A DNA stretch of 64,000 nucleotides from Acidimicrobiales bacterium (GCA_040219085.1 JAVJTC010000033.1:1-64000); one strand, 5' to 3'. Counted from the stretch's first letter, positions 25,896 through 35,117 are shown. A program made the numbers and translations. Notes: a model not told the origin generated them from the letters alone.

Positions 25896-27002
25896 TTCGC
25901 CGAGGCGCTCGACACCGAGCATCATGGTGAGGAACTCCGACAGGTCGCCGGGTAGGGCGCGTGTGCCCTGCCCGCGCCTGGTCCGCGCGAAGTGCGACAC
26001 GAGCCCGGGCACATTGCCGAAGGTCGGCCCGAGGTATGAGGTCATCGACACCCGGTACAGCAGACGGGCACGCAGACCCACGTGGCGCGCGGCAAGTCCA
26101 TCGAAGACTGCGCCGGGAACGGGCGCGTCGAAGGTCTCCGCGAGATAGCTCAGTCCGGCGTCGACCAACGGGATCGCCGGCCCGTCGAGACCCGCGACCA
26201 GGCGATCCCAGTCGACGTCACCGCCGCGTTCGCGCAGAATCGCGAGCGCATCGACGATCCAGCGCAGGTTCACCGGCCAGGCGGGGCGTATCCCGTGCAC
26301 CACGACATGGGTGAGGAGGTCGGTGGGCGACGGGACGTGCACCTGATTCCCGAGGATCGAGATGGTCTCGCTGTGGCTCCACAGTCCGTCCTCGTCGAGG
26401 TCGAGCCACGATGACATGAGGTGGTGGACGTCGAGCGAAGCGGCACCGTCGGTCACGCCGACGCCGTGGCCCATGCGCAAGAGCATCGCCGTGTCCTCGT
26501 CGGTGTCGAGTCCGCGGGCAGCGAGCAGGTCCAGGGCACGCATGAAGTCCCGCCGACGCACCAGGATGTCGACATCGACCGACGATCGTGCCCCCAGGTC
26601 GCCGTGGTAGGCCTCGAGAAGGACGGCGCCCTTGAGGACGAGTGGCTCCATCCCGGCGTCGGCCAGCGCCATCACATGGGGCAGCGTGACGCCCAGCATC
26701 CGCACGTTGGCCGCCCATGTCGCGCGGTGCAGAGTGCGGAGCGTCGCAACATCCTCATCGTCGGGGGCTAGCCGGGCGAGTCGTCGGCCGATCATCGACA
26801 ACAGCCGCGAGGACGATCCCTGGAGCTCGCGGAGGCTGTGCCGGGCGCGGACCCTCCGCCATGCGGCCACGGCGTCGTCGTCGCTGTGGGCCACCACCGC
26901 GCGGATTAGGTCCTCCTGCCACGGCTCGGGCCAGACCCGCAGCCGGGGGAGGAGTTCGTCGGACTGCGAGTTGGCCCCGGCGGCGCCGCCCGTGTCTGTC
27001 AC
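25812..27002 (-). CDS. Nucleotidyltransferase-fold protein (NTP_transf_5-like)
   Basis: This 396-residue protein from GTG 27002 contains PLVLKGAVLLEAYHGDLGAR, then SSVDVDILVRRRDFMRALDL. That arrangement, with an acidic pair in a strand after a Gly-containing helix, is typical of the uncharacterised NTP_transf_5 family. A DVHHLMSSW segment may supply the third acidic residue. Members often sit in polysaccharide gene clusters, but their reaction is unknown. The C-terminal 40 residues are strongly basic. The 84-bp overlap with the convergent ligase-like gene is unusual. Confidence 0.72.
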   Translation of the reverse strand: MTDTGGAAGANSQSDELLPRLRVWPEPWQEDLIRAVVAHSDDDAVAAWRRVRARHSLRELQGSSSRLLSMIGRRLARLAPDDEDVATLRTLHRATWAANVRMLGVTLPHVMALADAGMEPLVLKGAVLLEAYHGDLGARSSVDVDILVRRRDFMRALDLLAARGLDTDEDTAMLLRMGHGVGVTDGAASLDVHHLMSSWLDLDEDGLWSHSETISILGNQVHVPSPTDLLTHVVVHGIRPAWPVNLRWIVDALAILRERGGDVDWDRLVAGLDGPAIPLVDAGLSYLAETFDAPVPGAVFDGLAARHVGLRARLLYRVSMTSYLGPTFGNVPGLVSHFARTRRGQGTRALPGDLSEFLTMMLGVERLGELPGVVRARWRRHRRRLKSGGRPSATGG

Positions 27003-27228
27003 CGCGTCAACCCGTCGACGAGGCCTCGGATGGCTGTGTTGAGGGCGTCGGGTGACACGGCTTCGGCGTTTCTTGGCAGGACATGTTCGCCCGGGAGACC
27101 GGCGAGCCTCGTCCTCCACAGAAGATCACATGGCAGGCCGCCGCCTGGATCTGGTTCCATCGGGTCCAAGTGTGGCAGCTCGCACGGACCGGCGGGGCCG
27201 ACGGTCCGATTGTCGGTAGCGTCGTCGT

Positions 27229-28488
27229 GTGTCCGCCGCTCGAGTCGAGGGAGACGTCACGGGTCCCGGTGTCCGGCGGCTGGGACACGACCCGGTCAGC
27301 TGGCCGCGAACCCCTGACGATCGCCGCCCCCGTGTGTTGCACGTGACCGGGATCAACGTCGGAGGTATCGCTGTGCACCTCGAGACGTTGCTCCGCGCGC
27401 TCGGGACGGAGGCATTCGACCTCGCCATTGCATTCGTGTCGTCAGGACACGACGACCCCCTCGTAGAGGGGCTCGGCATCGCCCGATTCGACTACTCGGT
27501 TCTCGACCGGCGGCCGGCCTTCACACAGTCCTTCGGCTCCCCGCTCACTCTCGCTACCCAGCTCCTTCGGCTGCGGCGCCTGATCGCGAGCACCCGCCCC
27601 GACATCGTTCACACCCACACCGCCGTCGCCGCCGCGCTCGGGAGGCTGGCGGCCCGGACGGTGCCGGACACCGTCGTCGTCAATACGGTCCACGCGTTCG
27701 CCGGTCACCGTCACCAACCCGCCTACCGGCGCGTGCCGCTCGGATTGGCCGAGCGGGTACTGGAACGCCTGACTGACCACACGATCGTGCCGAGTCGCGC
27801 CATGCGCGATCTCGGCGTCGAGAGTGGCGTCCTGCGTCCCGACCGTGTCGACGTCATCCCCCACGGCCTCCGGTCCGCGCCGACGGACGACGACCCGGTA
27901 GAGCTCCTGCGCCGTGAGGTCGGGATCGGGGTCGATGTGCCCCTCGTCGGCTTCTTCGGCCGCCTGGTGCCCCAGAAGGGCGTGGAGGATTTGGCCCCGA
28001 TGATCGCCGGGATCGCCGAGGAGGTGCCAGACGTCGAGTTGCTCGTGGTAGGTGATGGGTCCGAGATGGGGGAGTTGAGGCATGCGGTCGCGAGCCTGGG
28101 TGCCGGCTCCCGCGTTCATTTTCTCGGGTGGCGCCGTGACGCGCGTCGACTCATGGGCGCCGTCGACGTCGTCGTCATACCGTCGCGATGGGAGGCCTTC
28201 GGTTTAGTAGGGGTCGAAGCGATGGCCGCCGGCAAGCCCGTGGCGGCTTACGCGGTGGAGGGGATTCCCGAGGTCGTCGTCGACGGCGAGACGGGTGTTC
28301 TCGTCCTCCCCGGTGACGTCGACCGGCTGTCGGAGGTGGTAGCCGGCCTTTTGTCGAGCCCAGCGCAGCGGACCCGGATGGGAGCTGCCGGTGTGGTGAG
28401 GTTCCAGAACCGCTTCGACCACACGGCGATGGCCGACGCGACAGCCGATCTCTACCGTCGTCTTCTCGACTCCGCAGCGCGCCGGTAG
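27229..28488 (+). CDS. Family 4 glycosyltransferase
   Basis: This protein of about 419 residues has the two Rossmann halves of GT-B enzymes. The acceptor half begins PRVLHVTGINVGGIAVHLET and includes RPDIVHTHTAVAAALGRLAA. The donor half has LVGFFGRLVPQKGVEDLAPM and the EX7E motif EAFGLVGVEAMAAGKPV. The GTG at 27229 leaves about 33 extra residues before the fold, so a later start is possible. The 226-bp gap upstream, divergent from the nucleotidyltransferase, shows no gene. The last 37 bases overlap the convergent fused GT4. Confidence 0.85.
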   Translation: MSAARVEGDVTGPGVRRLGHDPVSWPRTPDDRRPRVLHVTGINVGGIAVHLETLLRALGTEAFDLAIAFVSSGHDDPLVEGLGIARFDYSVLDRRPAFTQSFGSPLTLATQLLRLRRLIASTRPDIVHTHTAVAAALGRLAARTVPDTVVVNTVHAFAGHRHQPAYRRVPLGLAERVLERLTDHTIVPSRAMRDLGVESGVLRPDRVDVIPHGLRSAPTDDDPVELLRREVGIGVDVPLVGFFGRLVPQKGVEDLAPMIAGIAEEVPDVELLVVGDGSEMGELRHAVASLGAGSRVHFLGWRRDARRLMGAVDVVVIPSRWEAFGLVGVEAMAAGKPVAAYAVEGIPEVVVDGETGVLVLPGDVDRLSEVVAGLLSSPAQRTRMGAAGVVRFQNRFDHTAMADATADLYRRLLDSAARR

Positions 28489-30803
28489 ACCTCGACGACA
28501 GCGCCCGCGTTCGAGCCGGGCGCGAAGTCGGCCGCTCGCCGCTCGCCGGCGGCGGCTAGGCGCATTCGCAGTTGCTGGTCGTTGACGAGGCGACGCAGGG
28601 CGTCTGCCAGTGCGTTGACATCTCCGGGGTCGACGAGGGTCCCGTCGATGCCGTCGGTGATGATCTCCGGAACGCCTCCGTGGGCAGTCGATATCACTGC
28701 ACGTCGGGCGGCCATCGCCTCGATGACCACCTGACCGAAGGGCTCCGGGTCGGTGGATGCGTGGACGACGATCGAAGCTGCGTCGTAGACGGCGTCGACG
28801 TCGTCTACGAAGCCCGTGATCGTGACGCGCCCGGCAAGATCCGGTTCCGATGCGCGTGCGCGGACTGCGTCGAGGTAGGGGTCCTCTCCGAACAGCGGCG
28901 CTCCTACGATCGCGGCGCGAGGTCCCTCGCCGTCGTCGCGGGGGAAGGCGCGAGCGAGGGCCTCGAGGAGGACGAGTTGACCCTTCCACGGAGATATCCG
29001 GCCGACCATCGCGATGGTCGGCCGCCCGATCGGTTCGGGCACGGCTGACCGGGTCCGCCCGTGGACCGGGTGCACGACAACGTCGACGTCGCGATCGAGT
29101 CCCCAGGACATTCGCGTGAAATCCGAGTTCGCGATGGTGGCCGTGGTGAGCGCGGCGAGCGAGCGCAGGACGCGGCGACCTGTGGGGTGCATCGAGGGGT
29201 CCTCGAGATCGACGTGGAGGTGCCACACGACGGGGAGGCGCATCAGCGCCGCAGCAGGAATCACGAGGCCCCCGGACTTGAAGCCGTTCGCTGCGACGAC
29301 ATCGGGGCATAGGGAGCGGAGGCGACGGAGTAGGCGGAGTCCTCCCGTCGCGAGGGCGGGCCCCAGAGCCGCCGCTGTGGCCGAATCCGCCGCGCTGCGA
29401 TCCAGGTCCAGAGCTCGTCGCTCGACCTCGACGACTTCGTTGGAGATGCCCATGGCGTCGAGTGAACGGAGGAGGGGGCCGTCTTCGAAGGCGATCACAT
29501 GCACGTCGAGGGGCAGGCCATTCGCGCGCACGGCCGCCAAGGTCCGGGACAGAGCGATCTCGGCACCTCCGGCTGCCGCGGAATGGCTTACGATGACAGC
29601 CCTCGGCCTGGCGGTTGGATTCACAGCCTGGCGGTAGATCTCGGAATGTCGAAGGGCGACGCTGCTCCAGTCATAGGACCGTGCCCACGCCCGGACGATT
29701 CCGCGTTCGGGTGGTGGGGACGAACCGTCGAGGACGCCACGCAGGCGCACGGCCAGGGACCGGGGGTCCGCGCGGACGACGAGATCGGGACTGAGCCGAC
29801 CGACCACCTCGGGCAGTCCGCCGACGTCGGTCACGACGGACGCGGTGCCGTGGCAGCCCGCCTCGAGGAGCACGAGCCCGAAGCCTTCGAGTGCTCGTGT
29901 CGGTACGACTGCCACCTCGGCGGCGGCCCAGAGATCGGCCAGCACCGCGTCACTGACCCGGCCTGCGAAGGTCACCGTGGCCTCCACGCCCAGCTCGGCA
30001 GCGAGGTCGCGCAGCGACTTCTCCTCGGGCCCCTCACCCACCACGACGAGGTGCGCCGCCGGCTCGCTCTCGACGACGCCGACCCACGCCCGCAGGAGGA
30101 TGTCGACTCCCGTGCGCGCGACCAGGCGGCGTGCGACGACGACGACGGGGGTCCCGTCGTCGACGCCGATGAGGCTGCGCGCGCGGTGGGGATCCCCGGC
30201 CGGCGGGCATGTCACGCCCGGGGGGACTGTGACCACCCGCGCGGGAAACAGTCCGTGCCGGTCGATGACGTGGTCCCTGAACGCGTCGCTCAGCGTCACC
30301 ACCGTGTGGGCCCGACGCAGGACGAACCGTTCGATCAGGTCGCGTGCGCCGTATCTGGAGGGGGAGCCGCGTCCGGAGTGGCTCTCCTCGGCCCACGGTC
30401 CCTGGTGATGTGCGACGACAGGCCGTCGCGGTCTCAACAGGACGGGCAGCAGCCCGTAGAGGGCGAAGTGGACGTCGACGACGTCGGGATCGGCGCGCAG
30501 GACTTCGCGCGTCACTCGAGTGATCCGGTCCACGAGGGGCGCGTCGGGCCTCGAGACGCCGATGATTCCCGCGGGCGGGTCTCCCCGCCCGAGAACGATC
30601 AGCGTGATGGTCGAACTGGCGGCGGTGAGGTCCTGTGCGTAGCGGCCCAGGCCGCCCGGGCGGTCGGTGAATGCGTCGGCGCCGATCGCGACGACACGTG
30701 GTGCCCCGCCCTCCGGCGCCTGCGGTTCGGCGGTCTCGCAGCGAGCCTCACGGTCGACCATCAGCAACCAGGTCGACCGGGGCCGGTCGGGTCGATCGGG
30801 CAC
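28452..30803 (-). CDS. Tandem GT4-GT4 glycosyltransferase fusion
   Basis: This 783-residue protein (GTG at 30803) contains two complete GT-B enzymes. Domain 1 (about 35-385) has DRPGGLGRYAQDL, VVARRLVARTGVDILLRAW and EGFGLVLLEAGCHGTA. Domain 2 (about 395-780) has HSAAAGGAEIALSRTLAAV, AMVGRISPWKGQLVLLEALA and EPFGQVVIEAMAARRAV. Both keep the donor-site glutamates. It probably adds two sugars in sequence, matching the other fused enzyme of this locus. It is divergent from the polyprenyl-phosphate sugar transferase gene. Confidence 0.85.
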   Translation of the reverse strand: MPDRPDRPRSTWLLMVDREARCETAEPQAPEGGAPRVVAIGADAFTDRPGGLGRYAQDLTAASSTITLIVLGRGDPPAGIIGVSRPDAPLVDRITRVTREVLRADPDVVDVHFALYGLLPVLLRPRRPVVAHHQGPWAEESHSGRGSPSRYGARDLIERFVLRRAHTVVTLSDAFRDHVIDRHGLFPARVVTVPPGVTCPPAGDPHRARSLIGVDDGTPVVVVARRLVARTGVDILLRAWVGVVESEPAAHLVVVGEGPEEKSLRDLAAELGVEATVTFAGRVSDAVLADLWAAAEVAVVPTRALEGFGLVLLEAGCHGTASVVTDVGGLPEVVGRLSPDLVVRADPRSLAVRLRGVLDGSSPPPERGIVRAWARSYDWSSVALRHSEIYRQAVNPTARPRAVIVSHSAAAGGAEIALSRTLAAVRANGLPLDVHVIAFEDGPLLRSLDAMGISNEVVEVERRALDLDRSAADSATAAALGPALATGGLRLLRRLRSLCPDVVAANGFKSGGLVIPAAALMRLPVVWHLHVDLEDPSMHPTGRRVLRSLAALTTATIANSDFTRMSWGLDRDVDVVVHPVHGRTRSAVPEPIGRPTIAMVGRISPWKGQLVLLEALARAFPRDDGEGPRAAIVGAPLFGEDPYLDAVRARASEPDLAGRVTITGFVDDVDAVYDAASIVVHASTDPEPFGQVVIEAMAARRAVISTAHGGVPEIITDGIDGTLVDPGDVNALADALRRLVNDQQLRMRLAAAGERRAADFAPGSNAGAVVEVYRRAAESRRRR

Positions 30804-30890
30804 GCCATCACTGTGATCCTAGTTGGGCGGTTGTGGGGCCCAGGGGTCCACTGTTGGACATGTCGCGGGCCTTCGGCTGCAATCGCGCGG

Positions 30891-32333
30891 ATGCGTAACG
30901 TCGAGCGGCCCGTGTGGGAACGCACATACAGCGCGGGACTTTTCCTGACGGACTACGTCGTCGCAGGGATCGCCCTCATCGTCGTCTCGCTCCTTCGTGA
31001 CTTCCACTACCAGGCGGTGAGCAACGTCGAGCAGGCGGGTACAGGCCTGGGGCTCGTCCTCGTCTGGGTGGTGGCCGTCGCCTGGCTCGGGGGCTATCAC
31101 CGCCGCACGGTCGGTGTCGGAACCCGCGAGTACGCGGCCGTCGGCGGCGCCGTGTTGGTGTCGGTGGCGGCGACGTCGACCGGTGCCTTCTTCTTCAGGC
31201 GGAACATCGACCGGTTGGCGATCGTGCTCGTGTTCGTCCTGGCGGCGGGACTGTCGCTTGTTGTGCGCCACCTCGCGCGGAAGTGGGTCCACCGACGGCG
31301 CGTCGACGGCCGGTTCAACCGCCGGATACTTCTCGTGGGGACCCGCGCCGGGGTCGAACGTCTCATCGGGCACTTCGCGGCGACGCCCTACGTCGGGTAC
31401 CTCGTCGTCGCAGCTGTGGTACCCGAAGCCGAGGCTGTAGCCGGCGACGTCATGGTCGGTGACCGTTCCCACCCGGTTCGACCGATGCCGACCGACCTAC
31501 TGGAGGCCGTCGAGGAGTACGGGGCCGACACAATCGCCGTCGTCGACGCGGACGTCCTAGGCGACAAGTCGATGCGGCACCTCGGTTGGCAACTCGAGGG
31601 GACCGGTATCGAGATGTTGGTGGCGCCGTCGGTCACCGACGTCGCGGGGCCACGGATCTCTGTCACACCCGTGGCCGGTCTGCCCATGCTCTATGTGGAC
31701 GAACCGGCCTTCGTCGGTGCCGCTGCCGTGACCAAGGCCGCCTATGACCGCCTTCTTGCGGCCTTCTTCATCGCGGCGGCCGCTCCCGTACTGCTTGCGA
31801 TCAGCGTCGCAGTCGCATTCTCGAGCGGTGGTCCGGTCTTCTACCGCCAGAGGCGGGTGGGCCTCCTCGGTCGGGAGTTCACGATGGTGAAGTTCCGCAC
31901 GATGGTCGTCGACGCTGACCAGCGACGCGACGAGTTGGAGGCACACGACGAGGGTGCGGGGGTGTTGTTCAAGGTCCGGGATGATCCGCGCGTCACGCGT
32001 GTGGGGCGGGTGTTGCGGCGTTTCTCGCTCGACGAGTTGCCGCAGCTCGTGAACGTGCTCACCGGTTCGATGTCGCTGGTGGGGCCGCGTCCCCAGCTCC
32101 CGCGCGAGGTGGAACAGCTCACCGAGGAGGGCGCCGACGAGGGCGTGCACCGTCGACTCCTCGTCAAGCCCGGAATGACCGGGCTGTGGCAGGTCTCGGG
32201 TCGGTCGGATCTCACATGGGAGCAGTCGGTTCGCCTCGACCTCACCTATGTCGAAAACTGGACCCCGGTTCTCGACGCCCAGATCATGATCCGCACCGTC
32301 GGAGCCGTTCTGCGGGGCCGTGGCGCCTACTGA
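30891..32333 (+). CDS. Polyprenyl-phosphate sugar-1-phosphate transferase (WbaP/CpsE type)
   Basis: This 480-residue protein has four or five N-terminal helices (about 12-125), then a Rossmann-like middle domain (NRRILLVGTRAGVERL). After another helix comes the catalytic bacterial sugar transferase domain, with RRVGLLGREFTMVKFRTM, RRFSLDELPQLVNVL and SMSLVGPRPQLPREV. It starts polysaccharide assembly by moving a sugar phosphate from its nucleotide to undecaprenyl phosphate. It is therefore the initiating enzyme of the locus. Confidence 0.92.
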   Translation: MRNVERPVWERTYSAGLFLTDYVVAGIALIVVSLLRDFHYQAVSNVEQAGTGLGLVLVWVVAVAWLGGYHRRTVGVGTREYAAVGGAVLVSVAATSTGAFFFRRNIDRLAIVLVFVLAAGLSLVVRHLARKWVHRRRVDGRFNRRILLVGTRAGVERLIGHFAATPYVGYLVVAAVVPEAEAVAGDVMVGDRSHPVRPMPTDLLEAVEEYGADTIAVVDADVLGDKSMRHLGWQLEGTGIEMLVAPSVTDVAGPRISVTPVAGLPMLYVDEPAFVGAAAVTKAAYDRLLAAFFIAAAAPVLLAISVAVAFSSGGPVFYRQRRVGLLGREFTMVKFRTMVVDADQRRDELEAHDEGAGVLFKVRDDPRVTRVGRVLRRFSLDELPQLVNVLTGSMSLVGPRPQLPREVEQLTEEGADEGVHRRLLVKPGMTGLWQVSGRSDLTWEQSVRLDLTYVENWTPVLDAQIMIRTVGAVLRGRGAY

Positions 32334-32393
32334 TCGGTACTGGCGCCGCCCGCGGATGGTGATAGTGTTCATATTCAAGGTTCTGAAGTGAGA

Positions 32394-32420
32394 GTCCGAT
32401 ACTGTTACCGTTGTTCGGAC
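32394..32420 (+). promoter_or_regulatory. Inverted repeat upstream of the LAXTG protein
   Basis: GTCCGA (32394-32399) and TCGGAC (32415-32420) flank 15 bases in the AT-richer 113-bp gap before the cell-wall protein gene. It may be an operator or part of the promoter. The arms are short, so this is tentative. Confidence 0.3.
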
Positions 32421-32446
32421 GGTCAATCAGGTGGCAGGAGATACTT

Positions 32447-32929
32447 GTGAAGAAGATCATCGCAATCGTGGCGGCGACGGTGATGGCGCTCGGCCTCTTG
32501 GCCGTTGCCCCGGCGTCTGCTCAGACCGACGGTGACTATGTGACCGACTCGACGATCACCGTGGATGATTCCACCCCCGGTGCCGGAGATCCCGTGACGA
32601 TCACGGTCACGGGCTGTGAGGCCGGTGCCACGCTCGTGGCGACCATCGACGGTTCCGAGGTCGGCACAGCAACCGCCGACTCCGACGGCACCGGCGAGAT
32701 CGTCTTCAACGTGCCGGCCGGCATCGAAGGTGACGCCACCGTTCTCGTCACCGGCTGCGGCGACGTCCTCGCAGTGGTGCTGTCCGTGCAGGTCGCACCG
32801 GATCTCGCGTTCACCGGTTCCGACAGCCTCCCGACTGCGCTGATCGCAGTCGTGCTCATCGCCTTCGGTGCGGTGCTCGCCCTCGGCGCCCGTCGCTACC
32901 AGCTCGCGGCGGTCAACCGCAACGAGTAG
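32447..32929 (+). CDS. Small secreted protein with LAXTG sortase-type anchor
   Basis: This 160-residue protein (GTG with AGGAG upstream) has a signal peptide, KKIIAIVAATVMALGLLAV, with probable cleavage after ASA25. The mature part is a single beta-rich domain with two cysteines (VTGCEAG, VTGCGD) that could form a disulfide. The C-terminus has LAFTG (120-124), a hydrophobic helix and basic ARRYQ. This fits the LAXTG motif of class E sortases. It is therefore likely wall-anchored. No sortase gene is in the window. Confidence 0.8.
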   Translation: MKKIIAIVAATVMALGLLAVAPASAQTDGDYVTDSTITVDDSTPGAGDPVTITVTGCEAGATLVATIDGSEVGTATADSDGTGEIVFNVPAGIEGDATVLVTGCGDVLAVVLSVQVAPDLAFTGSDSLPTALIAVVLIAFGAVLALGARRYQLAAVNRNE

Positions 32930-32934
32930 TCCGC

Positions 32935-33002
32935 CGGGTCCTACGGACCCGCACTGACCTTCTGCACACCATGACACCGGCCCGTCTCGACAGAGGCGGG
33001 CC
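32935..33002. terminator. Double hairpin between LAXTG gene and ABC exporter genes
   Basis: CGGGTCC-TAC-GGACCCG (32935-32951) directly follows the LAXTG stop. A second stem, GGCCCGTCTC (32979-32988) with GAGGCGGGCC (32993-33002), has ten pairs including one wobble and a GACA loop. Together they probably terminate the two convergent transcription units. Confidence 0.6.
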
Positions 33003-33037
33003 GCTGTCGTTCAGTCGAGGTCACCGGGGCGGTGTCG

Positions 33038-34198
33038 TCATCTCCCGTCGTCCCAGTGGACGTCGATCGACACGGGCGCCGGTTGAGCGTTGAGCATCTG
33101 CACCGGTGGGTCCCCGGTGACGCCGACCCAGCCGACGGGCCGCCCGGTGAGTAGGGGTTCGTCGTCGGCACTGACGGCGACCCAGACCGAGTAGTCGCCG
33201 CCCGCCAGCGGGAGCGAGGCGATGGTGGCCGTGAGCACGTTGTCGCCCGCATCGAGACGGACCATGTGGTTCAGGGCCACGGTCGGTTCCGATCCACCGC
33301 GACCGAAGCCGATCGTGAGAGCAGCGTCTCGGGCCATGTCGGAGACCATCGTGACCCTCATGACCGCCGCGCCGTTCGAGCGAGGCGGCGCGCCGTCGAG
33401 CGACGCGATCGAGACGGTCACATTTGCCACGCCTTCACCGTCCACCGGGGACGCATCCGCCGCGGACACCTCGTGGCGGTAGCGCTCGATGACATCGGTG
33501 GTTGGGCCGTCGTCGACGACCACACCGTCGCCGAGTCGAATCGTGCGATCGCAGAAGCGGGCGACGGAGTCGAGGTCGTGGCTCACGTAGACGATCGTCG
33601 TGCCGTCTCTGTGCATCCGTCGCATGCGGTCGATGCTGCGGCGTTGGAACCACTCGTCGCCGACGGCCAGAACCTCGTCGACGAGGAGGACATCAGGCTG
33701 AAGCGCGGTGGCGGCGGCGAAACCGAGACGCATGCGCATGCCCGAGGAGTAGTGCTTGGTGAATCGATCCAGGGCATCGCCGATCTGGGCGAACTCGACG
33801 ATCTCGTCGAAACGCGACGCGACCTCCTGGCGGCGCATTCCGACCAGGGCGCCGGCGAAGTAGATGTTGTCCCGTCCGGTCAGATGGGGATGGATACCCG
33901 CATGGATCTCGATCAGCGCCCCCGGTCGACCCCACATCCTCGCGGTCCCCGCGGTCGGGAACATCGAACCGTGGATGATCTTGAGCAGGGTCGACTTTCC
34001 CGAGCCGTTCGGTCCGATGAGGCCTACCGACTCACCGGGTTCGAACGTGAGGTCGATGTCGCGCAGCGCCCAGCGGTAACCCCGGCCGCGGGCGTCGCGG
34101 ATGGCGCCGAGGCCCTCGTAGATGAGGCTGCCGGACCGTCGATCCTTGCGAAACCGTTTCCACAGTCGGTCGATGCGTACCGTGCCCTCACGCGACAT
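33038..34198 (-). CDS. Polysaccharide ABC transporter ATPase (Wzt/TagH type)
   Basis: This 386-residue protein has Walker A GPNGSGKSTLL, signature YSSGMRMRLGF and Walker B VLLVDEVLAVGDEW, followed by the H-loop VSHDLDS. The family-typical N-terminal RRSGSLIYEGLGAIRDARGR segment precedes them. Residues about 250-386 form a beta-rich C-terminal domain of the Wzt type, which in related exporters recognises the glycan chain end. It overlaps the permease gene by 11 bases. It powers export of a completed polysaccharide across the membrane. Confidence 0.92.
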   Translation of the reverse strand: MSREGTVRIDRLWKRFRKDRRSGSLIYEGLGAIRDARGRGYRWALRDIDLTFEPGESVGLIGPNGSGKSTLLKIIHGSMFPTAGTARMWGRPGALIEIHAGIHPHLTGRDNIYFAGALVGMRRQEVASRFDEIVEFAQIGDALDRFTKHYSSGMRMRLGFAAATALQPDVLLVDEVLAVGDEWFQRRSIDRMRRMHRDGTTIVYVSHDLDSVARFCDRTIRLGDGVVVDDGPTTDVIERYRHEVSAADASPVDGEGVANVTVSIASLDGAPPRSNGAAVMRVTMVSDMARDAALTIGFGRGGSEPTVALNHMVRLDAGDNVLTATIASLPLAGGDYSVWVAVSADDEPLLTGRPVGWVGVTGDPPVQMLNAQPAPVSIDVHWDDGR

Positions 34199-35054
34199 CG
34201 GCCATCTCCGGCTCGAGGCGCTTGAAGATGAGGTACCCGCCGGTGAGAAGGATCAGCGACGATGCGGACGCAATCGACAGGAGGCCCCAGTCCGGGGCTT
34301 CGCCTCCGAGGACGGCGGCACGATAGGTATCGATTACGGCAACCAGGGGATTCACCGCGGAATAGACCTTCTCCCAGCCCGGTGACAGGTCGATCGGGTA
34401 GGCGACCGGCGTCGCGAACAGGCCCATCTGGATGATGAGCGGAAGTGCCTGACCGAGGTCGCGGATGAAGACGACCACCCCGGCGACGATCAGGGTGACT
34501 CCGACCGTGAAGACGATCTGGACGACCAGTGCGACGAGCACCCAGTAGCTCTCCGGAGCGGGGGAGTTGCCGCTCAGGATGAACAGGAGTGGCAGCAGGG
34601 CCACTGCGATCGCGAAGTCGACGAGCGCGATGGCGATGTAGGTGAGGGGGAACACTTCGCGGGGAGCCCGCACCTTGTTGACCGACGCCGCCTCGAGGAC
34701 GAGTGACTGACCGCCGCGGGAGACCGACGAGGCGAAGAACGTCCACGGAAGCAGTCCGAGGTAGGTCGAGACGGCGTAGTCGGCGTCGGAGTCCCCGCCT
34801 AGGCCCGTGACCCGGTTGAACACGAAGACGAACACGACGAGGAGCAGGACCGGGGTGATGACGGCCCACAGGAGCCCGAGCCGGGTCTGGTGGTAGCGGG
34901 ACTGGAACTCGCGGCGTACCAGCGAACCTGTCAGCGGGCGTGCGGCCCACAGCTCGCCGAGCCACTCCCAGGTGAACCGCCGCTTGTACCACGTGCCGGG
35001 TTCCGGCTCGGCTCGGGTCACGCCGCCGCCCGGGGCGTGAGGGTCATCGGACAC
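34188..35054 (-). CDS. Polysaccharide ABC transporter permease (Wzm/TagG type)
   Basis: This 288-residue ABC-2-type permease has about six helices. The N-terminal REFQSRYHQTRLGLLWAVIT is the conserved amphipathic entry motif of the family. Helical stretches include LLLVVFVFVFNRV and ALVDFAIAVALLPLLFILSG, with YLIFKRLEPEMADV at the end. It pairs with the ATPase gene downstream (11-base overlap). Coexistence with a polymerase/ligase-like protein in the same locus means either two glycans or an unusual combined pathway. Confidence 0.92.
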   Translation of the reverse strand: MSDDPHAPGGGVTRAEPEPGTWYKRRFTWEWLGELWAARPLTGSLVRREFQSRYHQTRLGLLWAVITPVLLLVVFVFVFNRVTGLGGDSDADYAVSTYLGLLPWTFFASSVSRGGQSLVLEAASVNKVRAPREVFPLTYIAIALVDFAIAVALLPLLFILSGNSPAPESYWVLVALVVQIVFTVGVTLIVAGVVVFIRDLGQALPLIIQMGLFATPVAYPIDLSPGWEKVYSAVNPLVAVIDTYRAAVLGGEAPDWGLLSIASASSLILLTGGYLIFKRLEPEMADVA

Positions 35055-35117
35055 AGGCTGAGGCTACCGACGCGCCGGTGCCCTCCGGCGCATGTGCCCG
35101 GCGGGGTCGTGGGCCGG

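Noticed and set aside
27003-27228. A small gene in the gap between the nucleotidyltransferase and GT4 genes
   Set aside because: The frames there have no ribosome site and no recognisable family. They continue as shadows of the glycosyltransferase.
29499-30890. A long plus-strand open frame running into the sugar transferase
   Set aside because: It lies opposite the GT4-GT4 gene, whose protein has clear motifs. The transferase similarity begins only at 30891. The upstream extension is an antisense shadow in GC-rich DNA.
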